Shown here: positions 7,106 through 16,708 of the stretch, one piece after another
Numbering within the stretch: position 1 is the first letter of the stretch
Layout: the number at the start of each line of letters is the position of its first letter
Assembly: GCF_023073415.1 (NCBI RefSeq)
Contig: NZ_JADPJL010000012.1
Location: 880,501-944,500, forward strand
Reading direction: 5' to 3'
DNA length: 64,000 nucleotides
Source of the DNA: Bradyrhizobium sp. 190
GTDB lineage: Bacteria; Pseudomonadota; Alphaproteobacteria; Rhizobiales; Xanthobacteraceae
The notes under the pieces: generated by a model
What the model was told of the DNA's origin: nothing
The model's input: the letters and a program-made list of their open reading frames with translations, nothing else
The model's database searches: none
Made by a program: the position numbers and the translations under genes

Positions 7106-9522
7106 ACGACATGACTCCCACGCGGGAACAACGCGAAGCCAAACTCGAAGGCATGGGCTGCAAGCGCAAGCGGGTCGAGGACATCCGCTTCACGCAAGGC
7201 AAGGGCAGTTACGTCGACGACCTGAAGCTGCCGGGCATGCTGCACGGCGATTTTGTCAGATCGCCGCACGCCCACGCCCGCGTCAAGAAGATCGACGACA
7301 CCGAGGCGCTGAAAGTGCCGGGCGTGCTCGCGGTCATCACCGCCGAGACGCTGAAAACCGTCAACCTCGCCTGGATGCCGACGCTTGCCGGCGACGTGCA
7401 GATGGTGCTGGCCGACGGCAAGGTACTGTTCCAGAACCAGGAGGTCGCCTTCGTGGTCGCGACCGATCGCTACGCGGCCGATGACGGCATCAATAAGGTC
7501 GTGGTCGAATACGAGCCGCTGCCGGTCGTGATCGACCCGTTCAAGGCCATGGACGCCGACGCCCCGGTGCTGCGCGAAGACCTCGCCGGCAAGACCACGG
7601 GCGCGCATGGCCCGCGCAAGCACCACAACCACGTCTTCGAGTGGACCGTCGGCGACAAGGACCTGACGGACGCCGCCTTCCGCAAGGCGGAGGTGACGAT
7701 CAAGGAAATGATCTCCTATCACCGTACCCATCCGTCTCCGCTGGAGACCTGCCAGTGCGTCTGCTCGTTCGACAAGATCAGGGGGGAGCTGTCGATCTGG
7801 GGCACCTTCCAGGCTCCGCATGTGATCCGCACGGTCGTAGCGCTGATCGCCAAAATTCCGGAACACAAGATCCATGTGATCTCGCCCGACATCGGCGGCG
7901 GTTTCGGCAACAAGGTCGGCGCCTATCCCGGCTATATCTGCGCGGCGGTCGCTTCGATTGTGACGGGCAAACCCGTCAAGTGGGTCGAGGATCGCATCGA
8001 GAACCTGACCGCGACATCGTTCGCGCGCGACTACCACATGACGACCGAGATCGCCTCCACGAAGGAGGGCAAGGTGACGGGCCTGCGCGTTCACGTGCTG
8101 GCCGATCACGGTGCGTTCGACGCCTGCGCCGATCCCTCGAAATGGCCGGCCGGTTTCTTCAACATCGTTACGGGATCGTATGATTTCCCGACCGCGCATC
8201 TTTCGGTCGACGGCATCTACACCAACAAGGCGCCGGGCGGCGTCGCCTATCGCTGTTCGTTCCGCGTCACCGAAGCAGCGTACTGTATCGAGCGCGCGAT
8301 GGATATTCTGGCGCAGAAGCTCGGCATGGATCCGGCGGAGTTGCGTCTGAAGAATTTCATCAAGGCGGAGCAGTTCCCGTATCACTCTGCACTCGGTTGG
8401 GAATACGATTCCGGCGATTACCACACCGCCATGCGCAAGATGATGGAATCGGTCGACTACGCCGGTCTGCGAAGGGAGCAGGCGGCGCAGCGCGCGGCGT
8501 TCAAGCGCGGCGAGACCCGCGAGATCATGGGCCTCGGCGTGTCGTTCTTCACCGAGATCGTCGGCGCCGGCCCGTCGAAGAATTGCGACATCCTGGGGAT
8601 TGCGATGTTCGATTCCTGCGAAATCCGCATGCATCCCACCGGTGCGGGCATCGCCCGCGTCGGCTCCAAGAGCCAGGGCCAGGGTCACGAGACAACCTGG
8701 GCCCAGATCATCGCGACCGAAATCGGCATTCCCGCCGACGACATTATGGTCGAGGAGGGCAATACCGATACCGCGCCTTACGGGCTCGGCACCTACGGAT
8801 CGCGTTCGACGCCGGTGGCGGGCGCCGCGATCGCCATGGCCGCGCGAAAAATCCGGGCCAAGGCGCAGATGATCGCGGCCTACAAGCTCGAGGTGCATGA
8901 GGACGACCTCGAATGGGATATCGACGGCTTCCGCGTCAAGGGTCTGCCGGAGAAGACGATGTCGATGAAGGACATCTGCTGGGCGGCCTATAATTCGGTG
9001 CCGCCGGGCATGGAGCCGGGGCTGGAGGCGGTGAGCTACTACGATCCGCCCAACATGACCTATCCGTTCGGCGCCTATATCTGCGTGATGAACATCGACG
9101 TCGATACCGGGGTCTACAAGGTCAGGCGCTTCTATGCGCTCGACGATTGCGGCACCCGCATCAACCCGATGATCATCGAGGGGCAGGTGCATGGCGGATT
9201 GACCGAAGCCTTCGCGATCGCGATGGGCCAGGAGATCCGCTACGACGACGAAGGCAATGTGGTCACCGGCTCGTTCATGGATTTCTTCATGCCGACCGCC
9301 GTCGAGACGCCGCATTGGGAGACCGACTTCACCGTCACGCCGTCGCCGCATCATCCGATCGGCGCCAAGGGCGTCGGCGAGAGCCCGAATGTCGGCGGCG
9401 TGCCGGCGTTCTCCAACGCCGTCAATGATGCCTTCTCGTTCCTGGGGAGCACCCACATCCAGATGCCGCATGACTACTGGCGCAACTGGAAGGCGGCGAA
9501 GAATCTGGGAGTGTTTGCCTAA
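7102..9522 (+). CDS. coxL: Carbon monoxide dehydrogenase large subunit CoxL, form I (Mo-Cu)
   Basis: Catalytic subunit that oxidises CO with water at the CuSMoO2 active site bound to molybdopterin cytosine dinucleotide. The protein is 806 aa. The active-site loop VAYRCSFR has Cys385, equivalent to Cys388 of Oligotropha; AYxCSFR defines the true (form I, OMP) CO dehydrogenases, as opposed to the AYRGAGR form II. Further molybdopterin motifs include [12 protein letters not shown] and the C-terminal [13 protein letters not shown]. The start at 7102 overlaps the coxS stop. A longer open frame upstream of 7102 merely runs antiparallel in sense through coxS and is ignored. coxD follows after 3 bp. 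Confidence 0.98.
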   Translation: MNDMTPTREQREAKLEGMGCKRKRVEDIRFTQGKGSYVDDLKLPGMLHGDFVRSPHAHARVKKIDDTEALKVPGVLAVITAETLKTVNLAWMPTLAGDVQMVLADGKVLFQNQEVAFVVATDRYAADDGINKVVVEYEPLPVVIDPFKAMDADAPVLREDLAGKTTGAHGPRKHHNHVFEWTVGDKDLTDAAFRKAEVTIKEMISYHRTHPSPLETCQCVCSFDKIRGELSIWGTFQAPHVIRTVVALIAKIPEHKIHVISPDIGGGFGNKVGAYPGYICAAVASIVTGKPVKWVEDRIENLTATSFARDYHMTTEIASTKEGKVTGLRVHVLADHGAFDACADPSKWPAGFFNIVTGSYDFPTAHLSVDGIYTNKAPGGVAYRCSFRVTEAAYCIERAMDILAQKLGMDPAELRLKNFIKAEQFPYHSALGWEYDSGDYHTAMRKMMESVDYAGLRREQAAQRAAFKRGETREIMGLGVSFFTEIVGAGPSKNCDILGIAMFDSCEIRMHPTGAGIARVGSKSQGQGHETTWAQIIATEIGIPADDIMVEEGNTDTAPYGLGTYGSRSTPVAGAAIAMAARKIRAKAQMIAAYKLEVHEDDLEWDIDGFRVKGLPEKTMSMKDICWAAYNSVPPGMEPGLEAVSYYDPPNMTYPFGAYICVMNIDVDTGVYKVRRFYALDDCGTRINPMIIEGQVHGGLTEAFAIAMGQEIRYDDEGNVVTGSFMDFFMPTAVETPHWETDFTVTPSPHHPIGAKGVGESPNVGGVPAFSNAVNDAFSFLGSTHIQMPHDYWRNWKAAKNLGVFA

Positions 9523-9525
9523 GCA

Positions 9526-10398
9526 ATGAGGAATCGTGACGAGATCGCGCAAGCGCTGGCGATATCAGGCTATATCGCCGACGGCGAACTCGCGACTGCG
9601 ATCTCGCTGATGCAATTGTTGCGACGCCCGCTGCTGCTGGAAGGCGAGGCGGGCGTCGGCAAGACCGAAGTGGCGAAAGCGCTGGCTTCCGTGCACGCGA
9701 CCGAGCTGATCCGCCTGCAATGCTACGAGGGGCTCGATCAATCGGCTGCGCTGTACGAGTGGAACTACCAGCGGCAATTGCTGTCGATCCAGGCGCATCG
9801 CGGCGATAACCCCGATGATGTCGAGCACCAGATCTTCTCGGAAAAGTACCTGCTGGAACGGCCGTTGCTCGCGGCGATCCGCCGCGACAAGCCGCCGGTG
9901 CTGCTGATCGACGAAATCGATCGCGCCGACGACGAGTTCGAGGCGTTCCTGCTCGAACTATTGTCGGACTTCCAGGTCTCGATCCCCGAACTCGGTACGA
10001 TCAAGGCAACCGCGATTCCGCATGTGGTGCTGACCTCGAACGGGACGCGCGAACTCTCCGACGCGCTGCGCCGCCGCTGCCTCTATCACTATGTCGACTA
10101 TCCCGATGTCGACCGCGAGGCGCGCATCATCATGGCGCGGATCGATGGCGCCAGCGCATCGCTGTCGCTGCAGATCGCGCGGATGGTCGAAGGCATCCGG
10201 AAAGAGGAGCTGCGCAAGGTGCCGGGTGTCGCGGAGACGCTGGACTGGGCGGCAGCCCTGGTCGGCCTCGACGTCCGCGATTTGCACGACGCGCCCGAGA
10301 CGGTGCACGAGACGCTGATGTGCCTGCTCAAGACCCATGAAGACAAGTCGCGGGTCACGCGCGAGGTCAGCGAACGCCTGTTGGGGAGGGTCGCATGA
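9526..10398 (+). CDS. coxD: AAA+ ATPase CoxD (MoxR-type)
   Basis: A 290-aa MoxR-class AAA+ ATPase. Walker A is GEAGVGKT (40-47), Walker B VLLIDEID (125-132), and the sensor 1 region VVLTSNGTREL follows. In Oligotropha, CoxD is a chaperone-like ATPase needed to insert sulfur and copper into the Mo site of CoxL. It is membrane-associated there, but no membrane segment is visible here. The stop overlaps coxE by 4 bp, so D and E are probably made together, as expected for a MoxR-VWA pair. Confidence 0.95.
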   Translation: MRNRDEIAQALAISGYIADGELATAISLMQLLRRPLLLEGEAGVGKTEVAKALASVHATELIRLQCYEGLDQSAALYEWNYQRQLLSIQAHRGDNPDDVEHQIFSEKYLLERPLLAAIRRDKPPVLLIDEIDRADDEFEAFLLELLSDFQVSIPELGTIKATAIPHVVLTSNGTRELSDALRRRCLYHYVDYPDVDREARIIMARIDGASASLSLQIARMVEGIRKEELRKVPGVAETLDWAAALVGLDVRDLHDAPETVHETLMCLLKTHEDKSRVTREVSERLLGRVA

Positions 10399-11597
10399 GC
10401 TGTTGCGGCACCAGTCCCGGTTACGAAGAGCTTGACGAGGTCTCGCGCCTTGTCTCGTCAAGGCTCGCCGCGTTTCTCAAGACCCTGCGCGACAGCGGAT
10501 TCGCCGTGGGCCTTGCCGAAGGCCAGGACGCGGCGGAACTGATGACGGCCGGCTACGCGGCCAAATCGGGTCTGTTGCGTTCGGCGTTCAAGCATCTGTT
10601 CTCGGCGCGCAAATCCGACTGGGAAAAATTCGACGGCATCTTCGACGCGTTCTGGCTCGGCAAGCGCGTGCGGTCGCGGTCGATCACATCTGGCTCGTCG
10701 AAGGCCGCGAACAATCCGTCGCTCAAGACTCTGGCTGACAGCCGGCGCTCCAGCGGCGAAACGGCGATGGATCAGGCTCCATCCACCGACGATGCCGGTG
10801 CCGATCGCGCCGGCGAAGGCCGCATGGAAGGGGCCTCACGTGCCGACAATCTGGCCGAGGTGGATTTCCGTAAACTGGCCGATCCCGCGCAAATCGAGCA
10901 GGCGCATGAAGCGGCCGCGCGGCTGGCGCGGGCGATGCGCACCCGGCTGACCCGGCGCGACCTGGCGCGGCGCCGCGGCTACCGACTCGATCTGCGCCGG
11001 ACCATTCACGGCAATATCAGCCATGGCGGCGTCCCGATCGACCTCGTCAATAGGCAGCGCAGGGATAAGCCGTTGCGGCTGGTCATCCTGCTCGATGCCT
11101 CCGGCTCGATGAGCATGTACACCGGCGTGTTCCTGCGTTTCATCCGCGGCATCCTCGATGAGTTTCGCGAGGCCGAGGCATTCCTGTTCCACACGCGGCT
11201 GGCGCACGTGTCAGATGCGATGAAGGAAAAGGACGCTGCGCGCGCACTCGATCGGCTCTCGATCATGGCGCAGGGCGCCGGCGGCGGCACGAGGATAGGC
11301 GAGAGCCTGCAGACATTCAACCGCTGGCACGCCGCGCGGGTGATCCATTCGCGCACCGTCGTGATGATCGTGTCCGACGGCTACGAGACCGGCGACGCCG
11401 CGCTATTAGGCCGCGAGATGGCGGCGCTCGGCCGCCGCTGCCGTCGCATCGTCTGGCTCAACCCGATGATGGCGTGGGAAGGTTATGCGCCTGTTGCCGC
11501 CGGCATCAAGGCGGCGCTTCCGCATGTCGATCTCTATGCGCCGGCCAATACGCTGAAAAGCTTGACCGCGCTCGAACCCTATCTGGCAAAGCTTTGA
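10395..11597 (+). CDS. coxE: VWA domain protein CoxE
   Basis: A 400-aa protein with a C-terminal von Willebrand factor A domain. The MIDAS motif is LVILLDASGSMS (DASGS near 234-238), and VVMIVSDGYETGD follows later in the domain. The first 200 residues are charged and low in hydrophobicity. MoxR (CoxD) and VWA (CoxE) proteins act together in metalloenzyme maturation; in CO oxidisers CoxE is needed with CoxD and CoxF to build the Cu-Mo cluster. It overlaps coxD by 4 bp. Confidence 0.93.
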   Translation: MSCCGTSPGYEELDEVSRLVSSRLAAFLKTLRDSGFAVGLAEGQDAAELMTAGYAAKSGLLRSAFKHLFSARKSDWEKFDGIFDAFWLGKRVRSRSITSGSSKAANNPSLKTLADSRRSSGETAMDQAPSTDDAGADRAGEGRMEGASRADNLAEVDFRKLADPAQIEQAHEAAARLARAMRTRLTRRDLARRRGYRLDLRRTIHGNISHGGVPIDLVNRQRRDKPLRLVILLDASGSMSMYTGVFLRFIRGILDEFREAEAFLFHTRLAHVSDAMKEKDAARALDRLSIMAQGAGGGTRIGESLQTFNRWHAARVIHSRTVVMIVSDGYETGDAALLGREMAALGRRCRRIVWLNPMMAWEGYAPVAAGIKAALPHVDLYAPANTLKSLTALEPYLAKL

Positions 11598-11608
11598 TGG
11601 AGCGATCG

Positions 11609-12448
11609 ATGACGGCGCATGTTGAAGTGATGGATCTGGTCGCGCAGATGAAATCCGCCGAGCAGCCGTTCGTGCTGGCGACCGTAGTGCGCACTGTGTC
11701 GGTGACGGCGGCGAAACCCGGCGCGAAGGCGATCATTCGCCCGGACGGCGCCATCGTCGCAGGCTGGATCGGCGGCGGCTGCGCGCGGGGCGCGGTGCTC
11801 AAAGCCGCGCGCGAAGCGCTGCTGGACGGGGAGCCGCGCATGGTGTCGGTGCAGCCCGAAAATCTCCTCGCCGAACTCGGCGTCAAGCCGGGCGATAATC
11901 GCGAGGGCATCCGCTTCGCCAGCAACATGTGTCCGAGCAAGGGCACCATGGATATCTTCGTCGAGCCGGTGCTGCCGCATCCCTCGCTGGTGATCTTCGG
12001 CGCAAGCCCGGTTGCGATGTCGCTGGCCGCGCAGGCCCGCCAGCTCGGCTATCACGTCACGCTGGCTGCGCCGGCTGCGGATATCGCCGCCGAGCCAGAT
12101 GCCCATGTCATCGTCGACGGCTTCGCGCCCCGTTACCTCAACGAAGCCCGGCGTTTCGTCGTGGTCTCGACCCAGGGCAAGGGCGATGAGGCCGCCTTGC
12201 GCGCGGCGCTCGCCATCAAGGCCGAATATCACGCCTTCGTCGGCAGCCGCCGCAAGATGGCGGCGCTGCGCGAAAAGCTCGTGGCCGGCGGATCGGAGGC
12301 GGCCGCGATCGATCGCGTCAAGGCGCCGGCCGGGCTCGATCTCGGTGCGATCACGCCGGAGGAGATCGCAATGTCGATCCTCGCCGAAATCACCATCGAG
12401 CGCCGGCGCGGCCAGCGCGCGACCAATCCCGCAGCGAGTAAGGACTGA
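11609..12448 (+). CDS. coxF: XdhC/CoxI-family maturation protein CoxF
   Basis: A 279-aa XdhC/CoxI family protein that helps deliver or sulfurate the Mo cofactor. The N-terminal domain has TVVRTVSVTAAKPGAKAII and GWIGGGCARGAV, the family hallmark. The C-terminal half is Rossmann-like, beginning LVIFGASPVAMSLAAQARQ. I chose ATG 11609 because ggag lies 7 bp upstream and it gives about 280 aa, the size known for CoxF. An in-frame ATG at 11597, overlapping the coxE stop by one base, is the alternative. coxG starts 2 bp after its stop. Confidence 0.92.
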   Translation: MTAHVEVMDLVAQMKSAEQPFVLATVVRTVSVTAAKPGAKAIIRPDGAIVAGWIGGGCARGAVLKAAREALLDGEPRMVSVQPENLLAELGVKPGDNREGIRFASNMCPSKGTMDIFVEPVLPHPSLVIFGASPVAMSLAAQARQLGYHVTLAAPAADIAAEPDAHVIVDGFAPRYLNEARRFVVVSTQGKGDEAALRAALAIKAEYHAFVGSRRKMAALREKLVAGGSEAAAIDRVKAPAGLDLGAITPEEIAMSILAEITIERRRGQRATNPAASKD

Positions 12449-12450
12449 CC

Positions 12451-12912
12451 ATGCAGATGAACGACAGCCAGCGCATCCCGGCTTCGAAGGAAGCGGTCTG
12501 GGCGGCGCTCAACGATCCCGAGATTTTGAAGCAATGCATCCCCGGCTGTCAGTCTCTCGACATGTCTTCACCCACCGAGATGACCGCAACCGTCGTGTTC
12601 AAGGTCGGACCCGTGAAGGCGACGTTCGGCGGCAAGGTGACGCTGTCCGATCTCGATCCGCCCAACAGCTACCAGATTTCAGGCGAGGGTTCCGGCGGCG
12701 TCGCCGGCTTTGCAAAAGGCGGCGCCGCGGTGCGCCTCGAAGCGGAAGGACCCGACGTGACGGTGCTGCACTACGACGTCGACGTGCAGATCGGCGGCAA
12801 GCTCGCCCAGCTCGGCGCGCGGCTGATCGATTCCACGGCCAGAAAACTGGCGGGGGAATTCTTCAAGTCGTTCGGCGAGGTGGTTGGAAAGACCGTCGCA
12901 GCCGGCGTCTAG
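12451..12912 (+). CDS. coxG: SRPBCC-family protein CoxG, short form
   Basis: A 153-aa START/SRPBCC-fold protein, family CoxG, beginning MNDSQRIPASKEAVWAALND and ending in an amphipathic helix, RKLAGEFFKSFGEVVG. In Oligotropha, CoxG recruits CO dehydrogenase to the cytoplasmic membrane; recent work on CoxG proteins links them to quinone transport. I recall longer CoxG proteins of about 200 aa with a C-terminal membrane-associating tail; this one stops after the core domain, so its membrane contact may differ. It ends the tight cox run. Confidence 0.9.
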   Translation: MQMNDSQRIPASKEAVWAALNDPEILKQCIPGCQSLDMSSPTEMTATVVFKVGPVKATFGGKVTLSDLDPPNSYQISGEGSGGVAGFAKGGAAVRLEAEGPDVTVLHYDVDVQIGGKLAQLGARLIDSTARKLAGEFFKSFGEVVGKTVAAGV

Positions 12913-12994
12913 CGCCGGGAATCATCTCCCGATTCGGACCGGCTTTCGCTATGCTGGCGCCAGTCGTGTCATTGGATGGGAGCGCGCGGACGTC

Positions 12995-13795
12995 ATGGCC
13001 GAACAGAAATCTTCCGATTGGCTCGGCCTATCCGGCCGTGTTTGCGTGGTGACGGGTGGCGGTGGCGGGATCGGTCGCGCCACTGCTCTCAGTTTCGCCA
13101 AGGCCGGCGCGCGTGTCGCCGCCATCGATCTCGATGAACGCGGTCTCGAGGTGACGCGCGCCGAACTCGGCGCCGACCATGTCATAGCCCGCTGCGATAC
13201 GACTGATGTCGAGAGCGTCACCGCCGCGTCCGCGACGATCGAAAAATCGCTGGGGCCGTGCCAGGTGCTAGTCAACACCGCCGCCGTGTTGCGTCCCGGC
13301 GCGCTCGACACCCTGTCGCTTGCCGAATGGAACGCCGTTCTCTCCGTCAACCTGACCGGCTACTTCGTCTGCGCGCAGGTCTTCGGCCGGCAGATGCGTA
13401 CGCTGGGCCGCGGCAGCCTGGTTCACGTGGCGTCGATCGCGGGCAGCAACGCGCAGGGGCAGAGCGGCGCCTACAGCGTCAGTAAGGCAGGCGTGATCAT
13501 GCTTTCGCGCCAGCTTGCGAATGAGTGGGGCCCGCACGGCATCCGCAGCAACGTCGTCAGCCCCGGCATGGTGATCACGCCGATGAGCCAGTCATTTTAC
13601 GATACGCCCGGTGTCACCGAGCGGCGCGCCGCGGTGGTGCCGATGCGGCGGGTCGGCATGCCGCAGGATATGGCTGACGCGATCCTGTTCCTCGCCAGCG
13701 ACCGCGCGTCCTATGTCAATGGTGACGAGATCACCGTCGACGGCGGCTACGCCAATATGCTGATGAATTTGGTGCCGCGGCCGGGATTTGAGTGA
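12995..13795 (+). CDS. SDR-family NAD(P)-dependent oxidoreductase
   Basis: A 266-aa classical short-chain dehydrogenase. The cofactor motif is VTGGGGGIGRA near residues 18-28, the catalytic region has VASIAGSNAQGQSGAYSVSK with Ser, Tyr and Lys in the usual spacing, and the tail has YVNGDEITVDGGYANML. The Asp after the second strand (AIDLDERG) favours NAD. The ATG at 12995 (MAEQKSSDWL) is chosen over an upstream in-frame start because homology begins here. It lies 82 bp after coxG on the same strand and may be in the operon, but a role in CO oxidation is not evident. The substrate is unknown. Confidence 0.93.
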   Translation: MAEQKSSDWLGLSGRVCVVTGGGGGIGRATALSFAKAGARVAAIDLDERGLEVTRAELGADHVIARCDTTDVESVTAASATIEKSLGPCQVLVNTAAVLRPGALDTLSLAEWNAVLSVNLTGYFVCAQVFGRQMRTLGRGSLVHVASIAGSNAQGQSGAYSVSKAGVIMLSRQLANEWGPHGIRSNVVSPGMVITPMSQSFYDTPGVTERRAAVVPMRRVGMPQDMADAILFLASDRASYVNGDEITVDGGYANMLMNLVPRPGFE

Positions 13796-13809
13796 GGTGC
13801 TGTAGTGCC

Positions 13810-13895
13810 GTAGGGTGGGCAAAGCGAAGCGTGCCCACCATCTATCCCGGAGCATCATCGTGAATGGTGGGCACGCTGCGCTTTGCCCACCCTAC
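13810..13895. repeat. Dispersed palindromic repeat, gtagggtgggc family, copy 2
   Basis: Left end gtagggtgggcaaagcgaag and right end ctgcgctttgcccaccctac are near-perfect inverse copies. It separates the convergent SDR gene and prs, where it could terminate both. Confidence 0.85.
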
Positions 13896-13904
13896 AAGCC
13901 TGCC

Positions 13905-14858
13905 TTAATCGAACAGGCTCGACACCGATTCTTCCGACGCGGTGCGGCTGATCGCTTCCGCGATCAGCGGCGCGATCGACAGCGTGCGGATGTTGGCGGC
14001 ATTGGTGACCGCCTCGGTCGGCAGGATGGAGTCGGTGATGACGAGTTCCTTCAGCCGCGAGCCGGCGATGCGCGCCGCTGCGCCGCCGGACAGCACACCA
14101 TGGGAGATATAGGCGTAGACTTCCTTGGCGCCGTTGGCGATCAGCGCGTCGGCGGCATTCACCAGCGTGCCACCGGAATCCACGATGTCGTCGACCAGGA
14201 TGCAGGTGTAGCCGGCGACCTCGCCGATCACGTTCATGACTTCGGATTCGCCGGCGCGTTCGCGGCGCTTGTCGATGATCGCGAGCGGGGCGTTGATGCG
14301 CTTGGCGAGGCCGCGGGCGCGTGCCACGCCGCCGACATCGGGCGACACCACCATGAGGCTGGTGAGGTCGGAGCGTTCCTTGATATCCCGCACCATCACC
14401 GGCGAGGCATAGAGGTTGTCGGTCGGAATATCGAAGAAACCCTGGATCTGTTCGGCGTGCAGATCGAGCGTCATCACCCGGTCGACGCCGGCGCGGCTGA
14501 TCAGATTGGCCACCAGCTTCGCCGAGATCGGCGAGCGCGAACCGACTTTGCGGTCCTGCCGGGCGTAGCCGAAATAAGGGACCACCGCGGTGATACGGCG
14601 CGCCGACGCCCGGCGCAGCGCATCGGTGATGATCAGCAATTCCATCAGATGGTCGTTGGCGGGAAACGACGTCGACTGGATGATGAAAACGTCGGAGCCG
14701 CGGACGTTTTCCTGGATCTGGACAAAGATTTCCATGTCGGCGAAACGCCGCACCACGGCCTTGGTCAGCGGTAGGCGAAGCCAATTGGCGATTTCCTGCG
14801 CCAGGGCAGGATTGGAATTGCCGGCGACCAGCTTGATCGAGCCGTTTTTGGCCGCCAT
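13905..14858 (-). CDS. prs: Ribose-phosphate pyrophosphokinase
   Basis: Makes PRPP from ribose 5-phosphate and ATP for nucleotide, His and Trp synthesis. The 317-aa protein has [20 protein letters not shown], the ATP-binding [10 protein letters not shown], and the PRPP loop [13 protein letters not shown], all diagnostic. The start ATG at 14858 ([20 protein letters not shown]) is preceded by gcgaggagaagcgttg, a good ribosome binding site, so the 14 upstream in-frame residues are excluded. It is convergent with the SDR gene. Confidence 0.97.
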   Translation of the reverse strand: MAAKNGSIKLVAGNSNPALAQEIANWLRLPLTKAVVRRFADMEIFVQIQENVRGSDVFIIQSTSFPANDHLMELLIITDALRRASARRITAVVPYFGYARQDRKVGSRSPISAKLVANLISRAGVDRVMTLDLHAEQIQGFFDIPTDNLYASPVMVRDIKERSDLTSLMVVSPDVGGVARARGLAKRINAPLAIIDKRRERAGESEVMNVIGEVAGYTCILVDDIVDSGGTLVNAADALIANGAKEVYAYISHGVLSGGAAARIAGSRLKELVITDSILPTEAVTNAANIRTLSIAPLIAEAISRTASEESVSSLFD

Positions 14859-15029
14859 CAACGCTTCTCCTCGCGCCTTGCTGGATACGACGTTCAGCAT
14901 ATCGAGAAACCCTCGGGAACCAGCGTGTTTTGGTGAGCGAGGAGATATCAGGCGGGTGGCTCGGCTGGCAACCCGTAGACGTCGTTTTCCCGGTCAAAAA
15001 TCGGCCAATACGGGACTTTACGGGGCCGA

Positions 15030-15653
15030 TTATTGGGCGCTGAAACTGAGCGCGGCTACGCCCGGTGCATCCTGGGCGGGCACCGCCGCCTCCGCACTCG
15101 CCACCGCGGGACCGCGGCGGTCGGGGGCAGGTGCAGGTGCCGCATCCGGGCTCCCATTGACCATGCCCGAGAGACCGCTGAGGCCGGCCTGCGCGATTTT
15201 CCTTAAGACGAGGTCGTCGGCCGCCGCCCAGGCGTCGCGTCCGGCCTTGCCGGCCGCTTCTTCGCCGGAAAGCCGCAGTGCACGCTGCTGGTTGTTGTCG
15301 TAGACGTCCCACACCCAGGCGATCACGGTTTTGCCACGAACCACCTGCGCCGACAGATAGCTGCGCACGCGGTAGGAAGCCCCGCCTTCGCGCGAGACGA
15401 TCGACAGGTTGCGCAGCTTCGATTCGCTGTCGAGCACGCCGACCATCCGGTCGAACACCTGCGGCGGCGGACCGTCGATCGATTCGAACGCCACGGTGGC
15501 GCTGCCACCAGCGCTCGGTGCCATCGCGTACGAGCCACTGCCCGTTGCACCTCCGCCGGCGCAGCCGCCAAGCGCCGAGGCGACGACAAGCAGCAGGGCT
15601 GCGATCATGGCGCGCGGCGCTTTCAGGCACGAAGCTATCAAGGTGTCCCTCAT
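15030..15653 (-). CDS. Predicted lipoprotein of unknown function
   Basis: A 207-aa protein with a hydrophobic leader and a lipobox, ASALGGC, near residue 31, so it is probably lipidated and membrane-anchored. The mature part has a globular stretch (about 45-150) with RSYLSAQVVRGKTVIAWVWDVYD and then a Pro/Ala-rich tail. I do not recognise a characterised family. It lies upstream of prs on the same strand, separated by 170 bp. The window also holds lgt, which would lipidate it. Confidence 0.8.
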   Translation of the reverse strand: MRDTLIASCLKAPRAMIAALLLVVASALGGCAGGGATGSGSYAMAPSAGGSATVAFESIDGPPPQVFDRMVGVLDSESKLRNLSIVSREGGASYRVRSYLSAQVVRGKTVIAWVWDVYDNNQQRALRLSGEEAAGKAGRDAWAAADDLVLRKIAQAGLSGLSGMVNGSPDAAPAPAPDRRGPAVASAEAAVPAQDAPGVAALSFSAQ

Positions 15654-15943
15654 TGCTCCCTGCGATATCGTTAAAATGTGTTAAGGTCTAGGGCAGCGGG
15701 TGTACCGGCTCGCCAAAAAGATTGCGTCGAGCTCGCCCCCGTTCACCTTGTTGTTGCCAGAATTCCTCAACCCGGCAGGATGATCGATGCGGGCCTTTGG
15801 TCTCGACGGCTATGGCGCGATCGCCGATCATATGCCGCTTAGCCGCGACGCCTGCCCGATCGTGTAGGTTCGGTGTGTCATGCGGGCGTTGTGCAGCCTC
15901 CACCGGGTGGAGAGTCAAGGCCGCAAAGCGACGGAATACGAAA

Positions 15944-16708
15944 TCAGCTTTCCAGCGCAATCGCGTGGACGTGGCGGCCGTAGTCCGGCTCTTTCCGGTG
16001 CACCGAGCGTCGGTAGCTGTAGAACCGCTCGTCGGAATAGGTGTCGACGCCGATGTCGTCGATCATCAGCACGCCGGCATTCTCCAGCCGCATCCGGATG
16101 AAACCGGCGAGGTCGAACATCGCATGGCCCGCGCGAGTTGAGGGGATGAAGAACGCGCCATTCTCGGCGTCGGCATCCAGAAATCGCTCGACGAATTCGC
16201 TGCCGACTTCATAGGAATGCTGGCGGATCAGCGGGCCGATGGCGGCGACGATGCCGGAGCGGTCGGCGCCAAGTTTCTCCATCGCGTCGATGGTAGATTC
16301 CAGCACGCCGGTCAGCGCGCCCTTCCAGCCGGCATGGGCGGCGCCGATCACGCGCGCGCTTGCGTCGGCAAACAGGATTGGGCCGCAATCCGCGGCGGTG
16401 ACGCCGATGGCGATGCCTTCGGTGCTTGTGACGAGCGCGTCGGCGCGCGGCTTGTCGCCCTGCCATGGTCCGGTCGCCACCACGACGTCGGGTGAATGGA
16501 TCTGGTGCGCGCTGAGCAAGCGCTCGGGCGCAACGCCCATCTGCTCAGCCATCCGGCGGCGGTTTTCCGCGACACAGGCCGGATCGTCGTTCGAGCCGAG
16601 GCCGCCATTGAGGCCTTCGTAGACTCCGCTGGACACCCCGCCCTCGCGGGTGAAGAAGGCGTGGCGCAGCCCGGGAATGGCTGCGAGCAGCGACGATCCG
16701 AACGTCAT
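15944..16708 (-). CDS. pgeF: Peptidoglycan editing factor PgeF (polyphenol oxidase/laccase-domain family)
   Basis: A 254-aa DUF152 protein. The zinc-binding and catalytic motifs are SAHQIHSPDVV, GVTAADCGPILF and VIGAAHAGWKGAL, giving the conserved His, Cys and His. In E. coli, PgeF (YfiH) removes wrongly incorporated L-Ser from peptidoglycan precursors; many homologues are annotated as laccases. The ATG at 16708 overlaps the stop of the upstream methyltransferase gene by 4 bp. It is the last gene of the lgt-midA-pgeF run. Confidence 0.93.
   Translation of the reverse strand: MTFGSSLLAAIPGLRHAFFTREGGVSSGVYEGLNGGLGSNDDPACVAENRRRMAEQMGVAPERLLSAHQIHSPDVVVATGPWQGDKPRADALVTSTEGIAIGVTAADCGPILFADASARVIGAAHAGWKGALTGVLESTIDAMEKLGADRSGIVAAIGPLIRQHSYEVGSEFVERFLDADAENGAFFIPSTRAGHAMFDLAGFIRMRLENAGVLMIDDIGVDTYSDERFYSYRRSVHRKEPDYGRHVHAIALES

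Noticed and set aside
7051..9552. 833-codon open frame on the minus strand opposite coxL
   Set aside because: It is an Arg/His/Asp-rich mirror of the GC-rich third positions of coxL, with no ribosome binding site or recognisable domain.
13855..15630. 591-codon frame spanning prs and the lipoprotein gene on the same strand
   Set aside because: It runs out of frame through prs, which has full family motifs, and is Arg-rich.
15788..15868. 26-codon frame MRAFGLDGYGAIADHMPLSR...
   Set aside because: It looks protein-like but is very short, lacks a membrane segment or partner, and has only a weak upstream ribosome binding site; not enough to call.
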